NCBI GenBank assembly: GCA_016801845.1
Contig: CM028912.1
Location: forward strand, 24,282,186 to 24,346,185
From: Polydactylus sextarius
Taxonomy: Eukaryota; Chordata; Actinopteri; Polynemidae
DNA: 64,000 nt
Direction of reading: 5' to 3'
The notes under the pieces are model-generated. The model saw only the letters and a program-made list of their open reading frames with translations, had not been told where the DNA came from and made no database searches. The first letter of the stretch is position 1, and every line of letters begins with the position of its first letter. A program made the position numbers and the translations under genes. Below, piece by piece: positions 1 through 11,700 of this stretch.

Positions 1-250
1 CTTTATTGTGTTTGAGGATGGGTGAGACTAGGGCTGTGATAGTGCTAGCTGAGAGTCTTGATTTTTGCTTTGTTCTGCTTATATCCTGATGAAAAGTTGG
101 GCCAAAATGAACCAGTGACCCAGTGTTTGTAGAACTCAGCAGGGAAGCCACCCAGGCCTGGTGCTTTTGTTATTTGGCATGAGTTTTAAGGCAGAGAACA
201 TTCGTCTTGTGTTATTGGTGATTCTAGTTTATTAATTTGGTAGTCACTGG
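1..250 (-). mobile_element. LINE reverse transcriptase fragment (L1/Tx1-like)
   Basis: On the minus strand around positions 90-190 one frame reads KAPGLGGFPAEFYKHW, a degraded form of the KAPGPDGFPxEFYK motif of L1-type reverse transcriptases. The central Asp is lost and the reading frame is short, so this is a relic. It continues off the window edge. Confidence 0.6.
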
Positions 251-890
251 GTTATGGTAGGATGCTGTTCAACCACCAGTTTCAACAGACTGCTCAGGTC
301 TTCTGGCTGCAACCCCAACTGGGACAACCACAACTGGTGCCTTCTACCCAAAAAGATGCTTAGTCCTGACCAAATCACAATACACACTTGTCATGTCCAT
401 CCTCCATGGGCATCTCTGCAGCCTTCACAGCTATGGCCACAAAGACTTGCCATATTGCCAGATCTCATGAGATGTGAAACCTTCTCACAGGAACACAAAC
501 GTGGCAAACAAGCCACCATGTGAGTAGACACCACTCTGACTGTTTGTATGCTTAGTGCCACTGGTGTGATTGAATGTCACATCAAACAGTATGCAGTAGC
601 ATCCCCTGCTCCAGGTTCTGCTGACTGCCATGCCTAAAGTGCGTTAGCCCCTCATCAGAGCTAACTCAGGATAATGCTGTTAACAGCCGGCAACTAGATG
701 AATGTCATAGGCCCATCAAACAGTATATCTCCGCTTCTACCAGTCTGATTTCAACAGGAGTCTTTGTACACCATGATCAACAAGAAAACAGCTGCCTTGA
801 GAGGCAGATACACTTTACACGGTGAGAGGCAAGACTGTCTTCTCAAAGCCATACATATACATACACACGTCAACATGCTCTAGTCGGCAG
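251..890. other. Unassigned stretch downstream of f5 exon 22
   Basis: No exon of f5 C2 and no recognisable domain is visible on either strand. An 89-codon open frame at 254-523 has no family resemblance that I can name. Phrases such as a CATCAAACAGTAT motif recur twice (about 581 and 715), which suggests repeat-derived DNA. Confidence 0.4.
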
Positions 891-893
891 GTG

Positions 894-937
<44 letters not shown>

Positions 938-938
938 A
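891..938. repeat. (TA)n(CA)n microsatellite
   Basis: A run of TA repeats passes directly into CA repeats. It sits at the edge of the Tc1-like element that follows. Confidence 0.9.
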
Positions 939-942
939 ATGC

Positions 943-1671
943 ACAATCATGGCCAAAAATATTGGCACTGCTGCAGTTCTGTCAGAAAAAGCAACACTTC
1001 TTTCAAAAAATTGTTGAAATTGCAAATGTTTTGGTATTCATATGTTTATTTCTTTTGTTTACATTGGAACAACACAAAAAAAAACTCAAGTCAAACTGGC
1101 ACCTTGTCAACATAGTAAGAAATAATTACATTTTAAGCACATGATACACCTGTAATTTGCATTTAAACTCACCCTTGCAACCAGTTAAAATGGAGAAAAG
1201 TTGACTCAACCTCAGCACAAAGAAAAGAAAGAAGAGCAAAGAGTCTTCTGTGGATTTGAGAACTAAAATTGTGGAAAAACATGGACAATCTCAAGGCTAT
1301 GAGTCCATCTGCAGAGATTTTAATGTTCCTGTGTCCACTGTGCATAATGTCAAGAAGTTTACAGCCCATGATGCTATAGCTAACCTCCCTGGACGTGGAT
1401 GGAAGAGCAAAATTGATGAAAAATTACAATGACGGATTAAATGGTGGATAAAGCATCTCAATTGGCTTCCAAACAAATTGAAGCTGATCTGCAGACACCC
1501 TGCAGACATCTGCAGGGTACGACAAAGGGTGTGCTAGCAAATATTGAGTTAAGGGTGCCTATAATTTTGCCTATAATGCCTATAATTCAAATTTTATCAA
1601 GTTTGTGTTGTTCCAAAGTAAACAAAAGAAATGAACATGTGAATAGCAAAACATTTGTAATTGAAACAAAA

Positions 1672-1700
<29 letters not shown>
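943..1700 (+). mobile_element. Internally deleted Tc1-like transposon
   Basis: The left part starts with ATGGCCAAAAATATTGGCAC, the typical outer end of fish Tc1 elements. A transposase N-terminus is readable at about 1250-1500: DLRTKIVEKHGQSQGYESIC and VPVSTVHNVKKFTAHDAIA, a paired-type helix-turn-helix, then NLPGRGWKSKIDEKLQ. The catalytic DDE half is missing. Two inverted-repeat arms, 1012-1079 and 1601-1668, match over about 68 bp at roughly 85 percent. A TG/TA microsatellite (about 1674-1702) adjoins the right end. Confidence 0.8.
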
Positions 1701-1702
<2 letters not shown>

Positions 1703-1920
1703 GATATGATAAAACTGCAATTCATTCTGGATATGAACTACTGAACATTGTTCACTTTGGAGAATTATATGGTAAAACAGAAAAAAATAAAAAAGAGATG
1801 CTTACTTATGTGAACAGTAACAAAATCAAGAATGCATGGTAGTTAGTTATTGAGGATTGTGATGTTCACTTATTGTACATTTTCTTTACCTGCATTCACA
1901 CATGTACAGCAATCGCTTAC

Positions 1921-2728
1921 CATCAAGCTCACAGCCGTAGAACTCCATGCGAACAGTGGCCATCTTGTACCATTCAACAGGGTGGAGTCTAATAAACCGT
2001 CCGACTACAGGAGGAAAGAACATATTTGTCTTTGTCTCATAGGCTTCCTGGTTCCCAGTGAAAACCTGGATAAAGAAGAGACATACATAAAGAGGTGATT
2101 ACAGACATCTCTGTAGATTTGTAACTCTTTGCTCCAATCAGATGATCAAGTCCACCAACCCACCTTCCTGAGATCCCTGCTATCACCCTTATAGAAGGTC
2201 CACCTGCGGCGGTCGTTGCTGTAGGAAATGGTGTACCTAGTCACATAGTGGGAATAGAACATCTGCTTTGCTCCCTGTGTAGCCACCTGGCTAATCACAA
2301 CAGGCCGCTGGAAATCCACCTGCACAGTGGTGAAGTGCACAAATGGGAAATTAAGTCCACATAGAAAGCAAGTGCATATATGGAAATCCACAGTTATACC
2401 TACAACACATACCTGAATATAGCTGTCGCCCTGCTCTGTGCTCCATGCATTATATTTGCCCTGATTGTTCAGTCTGGCAAGATGAGGCTTCCAGTATCCT
2501 CCAAAGTTGGAAATAATGTCATTGCTTTGGTGATATATTTGTTTCTAAAGCTTTACCGCAATAGTTATACAATACTTTCACTAATGATTAATTTTGCAGT
2601 ATAACCACAGTATAACCACAGTATATTTGTTGCCAAAACAGACAGAACATGGTTACCTCTGGTATTGATTGCTGTGATCTGCTCATCTTTCACGCTGCCT
2701 GATTGCAGACCCAGTGGACGGTAACAAT
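1921..2728 (-). CDS. f5: f5 exons 19-22: C1 (discoidin-type) domain
   Basis: Four exons encode about residues 1645-1797, the C1 discoidin/F5_F8 type C domain, which helps bind phosphatidylserine membranes. Blocks are [59 protein letters not shown] and [19 protein letters not shown], ending [10 protein letters not shown] at a phase-1 donor that leads into C2. For exon 20 I chose the acceptor just before GGATAC (2499-2500): it has a pyrimidine tract and gives a gap-free alignment with human C1. No C2 exon is visible below 1921; that stretch is transposon-derived. Confidence 0.92.
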
Positions 2729-5700
2729 CTTAGAGGGGACATACAAGTAATATCTCTATATCAAATGCAAACATAGCAGTGTGCTACATTATTTTTTGTT
2801 GGTTTGGTTTTTAGTTTGTCTATACCTTTATCCAAAACCAGGAAGAGGGTCTGCATTCCTTTGTCCTGGTTGAAACCAACTTCTGTTTCCAGCTGCCACA
2901 GGCCAGGTCTGGATGGATACATCTCCAGAGTAGCAAAGCTCCCTGCAAAGACAATTTTGTAGTAAAAATGGAAACAATCTGTTCCTGTTATACTGTCAAT
3001 ATATCCAGCAGCTATTCTCTTCAATACTGCAGTTACTGCTGTTAAATAATTTGTGAGGTGTGTGATTGTGAGGTCAAACCAAAGTCTGTATAGTATTACA
3101 TCTATTCAAAAATGGAAAGCTCAAATGTAGCATGAAATGGTGCTAACCAGGCAGCAGTGGGAAGACAGCCTGTCTATAGCTGGTGGTCTTCTTGTGGAGG
3201 AATGTCTGACCATGGAAGTGGACACTCTGGAAATCTTTAGGAGAACCCATGTTGATCAGGTGCCAACGCACAAGCTGGTCGGTGTACATCCTCAGCCCCT
3301 TTAGGTTGTATATAATGCCGTTGATGGCTAGGGAAACAATGTTGTGATCATACTTTATTAGTATCTCTGGTGACAAGATATTGCAACTACAGATGAGTGA
3401 CTCACTATCAAAAAGTGACAAGAGGGACTAGCCAGGCTAGGCCTAGCTGGTTAGCATGCCAACTTCCATCAAAGAAAATAATGTATGGAGGTCACAGCAA
3501 AGCAAGGGTTACTTAATGCTGGTGATGGCTTTGGCTTTTGGATGGCACAATGTTTATGCTACATTGGTAACAGCTGCAAATGTTAGCCATGTGGCATTAG
3601 CACACTCCATGCACAATTACTAGTCAAGTGAATTTTGACCTTATCATCATTTATTTTCAATTTTTTTTAACTCCAGGCTACAGAAACTTGAATGCTCTTT
3701 GGATTTAAGCATTATCAGGTGATGTGTACCTCTGAAAAGTCAAAAACTGATAAATGACTTTCAGAGGGATGCAGCACTCTTAAGGCTCATTTATGCTCAA
3801 CCTTAAATAGACATATGCATATGGATGGAGCTTTTTGCAGATGTATACCCAAACGCAATAAATGGAGAAATACCACCAGAGTTAATGGGAGCACTGTTGT
3901 GCAGTATAACTCACACGTGACCAGCAAAAGAAACAAAGAAGAAGAATTCTGTCCATATGCTGCAATGTATTTAATGGCTGCAGAGAATGTGCATTAGGAT
4001 GCACGTTCATGCATTAGAATGTGCATTATCATGATGTCTTCTACCATTGCCATGTTTGTTATTGTCTGAAACAGAACTCAGAAGTGAACTCGGAACTCTA
4101 CACTGTCCTCTAGTGGATGTATTGCTTAACAACCACATCAACTAAAGCATGCATAGGGAGTATGTGGGCAGTGATGTTTGGCAACGTTTGAAATGAGCCT
4201 TTAAAGTAACTAAGCTATTGAGGCAGGATCACCAAACAATTAAATTTTTTGTTGCAAATAGTCAACAGGGTTGTGTAAAAAAAATTACAAAACTGAAACT
4301 GTCTAGAATTACAAGGTGATTAGTGTTCACAGACAACGTCCATGTAAGGAAGGCTGGAACACAACCACCTTTGAACAAGCCTCATAGGCTGAAATATCAA
4401 GACTGGGTCAAGAAATATCTGAAGACAGATTTTTCAAAGGTTTTATGGACAGATGAGAGTGACTCTCGACAGACTAGCTGGATAGGCCCATGGCTAGATC
4501 AATGACAGGCTGAGAGCACCACTTCTGGTCAGACACCAAGGTGAATGTGTGGAATTGGTATGAGCTGGTATTGATGACCTAGTTGGACCTTTTCAGGGTG
4601 GACCATTTTCAACCTGAAAAGCTTCAACTAATCCTTAATAATAGCAGTATAGCACTCTCATTTCATCTCTCTTTCTGGCCCATTTTGTCTGTGGTAAAGA
4701 AGCTGCCAAATAATTATGCACACCTTGATATGCTGTTCACTTTAAGTCACACCCTCCCTCATTGCACAAATACATATTACCTAATAATGCTTAAATCGTA
4801 TAAGCATTCAAGTCTATATAGTTTGGAATTGGAAATCTGTATAAAAATGATAATAAGGTCAAAATACTCACTTAATAATTGTGCATGCAATGTAAATTTA
4901 AATGTTATATAATTCTTCTGGTATAGCACTTCTGAGTCGAGAAATAATTAATTTACAATGAAACTTGAGGTTCTCCTTGAAATCTGCATCCAGAATCCTC
5001 CTCCGGCTTTTCCTCCGGATTAACTCGCAGTTTCTCTCATAATACCAACTCTGCGACTCATCAAAGGTCATGAAGAGCAGCATGAACTCCCTCGAGGATG
5101 TTAAGTTTTTGTCCAGGGTGCCCTCTCGACACACCAGCAGCGGCCCGATCAAGCCAGAGTTGATATCCCTTTCCTAAGAAACAGAGTTTAGGTTTAGGTT
5201 TAATATTAGTTTTTAAAAAATATGAATATATTCATATTTGCTCAACCCAAACATAGAGCTCACTTTGCACCACATCTAGGTAATATTCATGTATGAAGCA
5301 CTCACAGGATTAACACCTGAATAGTAGGCCCAGGTCCGACAGCGAGACTCATGTGACTTTGGCCCAACAGCAGGATTGACCTTCCATAAATATGTGAAGG
5401 TAGTATTGGGTTGAACCTCATTGTCATATTTGTACCAGTGCGTGGATTCATCCTCATAGGACAGACCCTCTGTCTGCTTGGCGTAGGAAACCCCATTTGG
5501 ATGAATGGAGTACGGCCGGTTGGCATTGTTCCTGAACACCACCTACAAGTCAAAAAAGCACAATCTGGGAGTGGGTATTATCTTTTGAGAATCAGGCTCA
5601 GTTGGGCAGAAAATACATTGCTTATTGGTGGTTACAGATAATAAAAAGATAAGATAATTCAACTCAGAGTTTGTATGAAGCAATCACCAGCAAGTGGAGT

Positions 5701-8700
5701 GTGTCAGTGTTCCTGGGGTTCATTGAAATGATCACGACAAGCTGGTTAGCTTACCTTAGTATAAATACTGGTTACAGTAATATATATACAAGATATACTT
5801 TGCGACATAACCCCATAAAATCACAGCCCAAAACTAGGCTTTGTGTGGATTAAACAAGATCAACTAGATTGTATTACATTTGTACACATGGCTCCTAAGT
5901 TAGCTGTCTGTTGCTTGCCAAGCAAAACACATTTTCATGGAATTCACAACCAATTTTTATCCATTTCATGAATTTTATCAATTTCACAAACAATTAAAAT
6001 GAATCAGATGATTCTTAAAGAATTATTTACATTTTTGCATCGAGGCCTATTGTTAGCAACTGTCAGTCCACTGCTTCAATCTCCTGGTATGACTGCTAAT
6101 CCAAGTTAATCATTTCATAAGGCTAACTGATTATTAGAAAACCCTTTTCTAAATGTGTTACACAGCTGAATACCATTGTACTAACAAGGGAGAAAATAAA
6201 GAACAAAGACACCTCACAGGTTGTCAACTGACAGCTGCACTAACACCACATCAGCACTGACGCTGAAGGAAAAATGAAAGAAAAAAATTGAGATGGGCAA
6301 AAGAGCACAGACATTGGAAAGTTGAAGACTGAAAGGTGTTGTGGATAGATAGAGTCCAATTTTGATGCCTTCCGATCAAACAACATCAACATTTGTGAGA
6401 AGCAGAACAAATGAACAGATGCTACAACAATGCTTAATACCATCAGTCAAGCATGGTAGAGGCAGTGGTCTGGGGGTGGTAAAATAGGAGATGGGGAGTG
6501 GAGGGGACTTTGTGGATGGAAAGCTATCACAATATTTTGCAATGGCAGGCCATACCCTGTAGACAGCACTGGATTGTGGTGAGTTTCATTCTTCAACAGG
6601 ATGATGACCCAAAACATTGTGTCAACAATATAGCACAGTCTTTGGATCTGAATCCTATTGAGCTGTTGTAGGAGCAGCTTGACCGTATGGTATGTAGGAA
6701 GACTCCATCAAGCCATTCCATGTTGTAGGAGATGCTCAAGGAAGCATGGGATGAAATCCCATCAGATTACCTTGAAACATTGACAGCTAGAATGCCTAAA
6801 TTTTTCCATGCTGCAATTGCTGCAAAAGGCAAAGTTTGAAGAAAACATTCACGATTTCCATTAAAATCATTCTTCTAAAATCAACTCTCACAATGTCAGC
6901 ATGTCCTGTTAATTTTCTATATTTCCTATTGAGATTAATTCCATGTGTAATTTCATGGGAAAACAAGGACATTTCCATGTGATCCCATGTTTTGTTTTAG
7001 CAGTGCTTTAAAGACCATACATATTTATGGTCTTTATGCAGATATAATAAGAAATGCAGGAAATTTGTACAAAGCAATTAAGAACACATAAAATATACTA
7101 ATAAATCAGTGCATCAGCAGTGCTTTAGTGACCCAACAATCCCAAGGAGCAAGCTGGTAACAGTCATTGTTCCACACCCAGATCACTGATAGACATGTCT
7201 AGCCTGCCAGAAACTGTTGGCAGATCCAGATGTGATAGGGGTCAACTGCTGATTTCACTTTGGCTCACCCAAAAGAGATGGTGCAGTGACAAGCATATTA
7301 GCAAGGTATTATGAGTTTGGGACACCCAAATCATGCTTTAGGTCTCTCATGACCCTCTTTATTGTACACTGAGGGGGGAAATTCTGCTCTAGTTTGCCTC
7401 ATTAGGACTCTTTGGATATCATCCTTTGGCCATTGGCTTTTCCCATTTTGACCAAGGTGAGATCAGCAGCTGATGTCGAGACCCCTGTCACATCTGGATC
7501 TGCCATCAGCTTACGGCAGGCTAGGCATGTCTATCAGTGATCTGAATGTGGAACAGTGACTCGGCCAACAGCTTACCCCTACCACTGCTGAAAACAGCAT
7601 TTAATACTGTTTTCAGTACTCAGGCCTAGGGTCCTGGAGTACATGGCTGCTGGCTGCAATACCTGGCAACATCTGTGCTTAAATGGGACTCAAATACCAC
7701 AAGATGAAAGGACAACTCGGAGACAACCAAAAGGCTGAAGAGGAGAAACACACTGATGGTTGCCAGTAACACCACCAGATTACATGTCTTGCCTGCAATA
7801 GGACCTGTGGGTCCAGGGTAGCCATCAGAAAACTTATTGCTAAAGAACAGAAGTGGACATCATCATCATCCGATTCAATGGACAACCATAAACAAGTAAA
7901 CAAGTTTGTGTGTTTAAAGACATAAACACAAACAAAAACAATAGTAAAACTTTCATGCGGTAAACAATGACTGTGGATATGATTTAAGATTCAAGATCCA
8001 AGTCATGTCATTGTCATTCTACTAGATACATCCTACATATGAACATTGTGCATTACACATACATTTTTTGGCTTTGCAGCTGATGCTAAAACTCTTACCA
8101 TAATGGTTTGTCCAACTTCTGCCTTGATGACAGGTCCCAGGATGCCTCGATGTTCATTCATTTCTCCACGGATCTCAGGTGTACTGAAGCTGCTATCTGT
8201 GTAACCCCGGAAAACCACCTTGGTGAACGCAGTTTCTCGACTGTATTGTTGCGACTTCTCTTGTCTCCTGTAGCAGTAGCATTACTTTATTTTATCTTTT
8301 CATATGCTTGGAGGTGCATTTTTTTCATTCAAAGACTTTTGATTAGCAATATCTGAGCTTACCTCTGTCCATAGCCACTGTAATCCCACTCAGTTTCCTC
8401 TGCAGCAATGAAATAAGTCCTTACATTTGGGCCTGAGAATTTCAAGTATTTGTTTGTCTCAACCAGGCTGAGATAATTCATATCCTCACGACTACTGTAG
8501 GGGTCTTTGTAGGTCACATACTCATACTCATCTGCTTCTAGATTTTCTGGCTCTAGATGATCTGGTTCTTCTCCGGGAACATACAGCTCATAGTCACTGA
8601 AATCAGGACGGGGTACACCAATGACTACAGGGTTGTTATTGAAGTCTTCCTCATCAAAAACTTGTTGTGCACCAGGTCGTGACCCACGCGGTGTCATGCC

Positions 8701-11700
8701 TGGATTGAATCCACGAGGAGAAAATGGTAAACCAGTCCTGGCCTGAGGCTTATATACCTTCCTTCTTTTTGTTTTCATGCCTTCACCCTTTTGTGGCTTC
8801 TTTCGCAGGGTTACCACTTTGGTCTTCTTTTTTGGAGCTGGTGTTGTTTGAGGGGTCTCATCCTTAAAATATTTTGTCATGTTGTCAGAAATATCCATGT
8901 GTATCATGTGGTGAGTTCCATCATAAGTCCAGTTCTGACCCTGTGTCTTAACAGAAGTGGTTTTAATCACCACTGTGTTGTTTTCTTTAAGGTAGATAAG
9001 TATTTCTTCGCTGCTTTCTGAGGCACTTAACTCCTCAGAACTTACTTTTTCTAGTGCATCATTGGAAAGGTTCTCTAACACATTAGTCATGTTGGAGGAA
9101 CTATCTATTGAAGATGTTCTGTTCGATTCATGGAAAACAGACGTGACGTTCTCCCTGCTCTTTGAGCTAATCAGTCCTGATGAATTTGATCTGGGTAGTA
9201 CAGATTCTAACAAAAAGTGTGTTACATTAGTCACAACTCTAGATGAATTTATTTTTGGCTCATTCTCCAGCTCTGATAAGGTGCTCAGAGAGTCACCATC
9301 ACTGGATTTATTGTCCTTGCTTGCCACCACCAACTCAAAGATAGTTGAATTGTCAACATTGCTATTTTTAATCCATTCAACATCATTAGTGGGAGTATTT
9401 ATATTCCCATCTTCTCTTTGTGATAGATTTAAAATAGAAACATTTCCCTCTGGTGTGCTGTAGAGACTGCTAGAATTAGATAGTGGCACAGAGTAAGAAA
9501 ACACATCACCTCTGGTGAGGTTTTCTACAGAGTCTTTCATTACTGTGCCGACAGAAGTCTGATTATTATTTAAATTTAAATTTACAGGTACCACAGTAAG
9601 ATTTGTATTTTCTTTTAACATCACTGTAAGATTAGTAGTTTGTTGTAATGTTACAGTAAGATTGGTCATCTCTGTAGATTCATTTCCAGGAATAGCTAAT
9701 GCCATAGTACTGTACGTCGTTGTATTCTTTGTTCCAGACACAGCACAGCCATCAAGATCTGAGAGAACTACAGAAACACTGCTATTTGTAGTTATATTGT
9801 CATTCTTTATATTTTGTCCATAAGAGACAGTTATGTTACCTATTTTTGGCATGGAACAATTTTTAAAAGACGAAGCAGCACTCCTGTTCTGTATGTGTGT
9901 TGTACTATCAGTGATGCTTTGATTAAGCAAATTAACTACTGTTAGATTTATTCCATCAACCTCTTCCCAATATGAAGTTAATGGGTCATCTGTTGTTTTT
10001 ATTTTTACAACTGAAGTCTCATTATTACTCTTTGTCTCAGTGAAATTAATGCTGATATCCATATCTCCATCAGGTACATCAATAGCATCATAGCTAAGGA
10101 ATGACAGATCCAGCTCCTCCACATCTGATTCCAGCGACTGGTTCTTTAGTGACCTGAGACCTAATTCTTGTGCAAGTTTGTATGTGTAATCATCTACCAC
10201 CGGTGGATTTTCTTTTATAAGTTGTTCCTGCTTCTTCTTCTCTTTTTGCTGGATCTCATCCCAGCTCTGAGGATTCCACTGAGAAATATCATTTGCTGTT
10301 TCATCTTCATACTCATACTGGTAGTCACGATAGCACTCAACATCCCGGAACTTCACACGCATTCCTTTGGTTGTTTCATGGGAATTCAAGGAAGATAGAA
10401 GCCAGACACCTGGTTCAAGAGAGACAAACAAAAATCATCCATCTGTCCATCCATCCATCCATCCATCCATCCATCCATCCATCCATCCATCCATCCATCC
10501 ATCCATCCATCCATCCATCATCCATCCAACAGTTGTTACTATTCATATGCATTAGCAATTAGAAAATTCAGTTCCAGTTTCAGTGGTCAAGAAGACTAGA
10601 AAAATAAATGCTGTCCATTTTCCATTTACATGCAAAAGTTTCAGATTCTGATATTAAATATTGATAGTCTCTGTACTGATATATTCTATCACTGCAATAA
10701 CAAGATTCTCTCAAATAAAACATGTCTTGGGAATACTAGGATTAGAAGTGGGAAAAAGATTTGGGATCCGAATCATTAACGCAACTCCCTAAAATCACTC
10801 ATGAGCCAAGAATCTAGACATCTGTTTAACTGAGTCATTTGAGTCCTTCCACATTTGATTGATATAATCAATAAAGGGCACCATTCAAACATCTTACATC
10901 TCACTCGGCAGAGAAACGAAACATGCTGAAACAAGCAGCGCAAACTGTAGACACTCACTCAGTCATTTACCCCGAGGGTAAGTCCACAAGCAGGCAGCCA
11001 CGAGTAGCGGTCATGAGTTGGGTAAGTTTCGTTTCTCTGCCAAGTGAGTGAGTGACTCATGAGTTGTCACTTGCAGCCGCCATCAGAAGAATGAATTAGT
11101 GAAATAATACTCTACTGAACCACTCCACATAAATTTTAGGCCATAAGAAAATAACATATTTTTCGTAGTAGTGACACTGACCTTATTCAATTTTTTGATT
11201 TGATTTCATAATTTTGAGCTTTAGGTTTAGGCTTATGTAAGCTACTTGATTCTAAAAAAAAAAAAAAAACAGGGGAGAGCACGACCGCAGTCCCCCACTA
11301 CTAGAAATTTTGCAGTCGACAGTCCTGCATTTGGGGAATTTGCAGGGGTCAGCACAGCCGAAGGGCACCCTTGCCTTGGGTGGACCATGTTCTTAATCAT
11401 GGTGTCTCCCCTGCCAGGTAAGTAAAGATAATGTAATGTTGTATTTTTTTAATAATAATAATATTGTTATTGAACCTTATTTGTGCAAAGTGTTCCATTT
11501 GTTGCACATTTAGGGTCAAGTGACTCAAGTGACTCATACAACCTGACTCATATCAGCGAGTGACTCAGAGTGATCCAAATCTCTCAAAAGATGCAAGTAT
11601 TACATGACCATCTAGGATATACAACAACCAATTTGGGTAAAGAAGGCACTGTTAAACATAACTGACCAACATTGTCCATGTTCATAGTGATGGTTTCTCC

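Noticed and set aside
1..1920. Absence of the factor V C2 domain as a real loss
   Set aside because: The C1 exon ends at a proper phase-1 donor, and the window ends about 1.9 kb later in transposon DNA. The three C2 exons most likely lie outside.
8363..10409. Identification of the gene as factor VIII
   Set aside because: The A2 end, the Arg709-type and Arg1018-type cleavage contexts and the acidic segment before A3 match factor V, not factor VIII.
10293..10562. Protein with repeated His-Pro-Ser-Ile
   Set aside because: Translation of the (CATC)n microsatellite.
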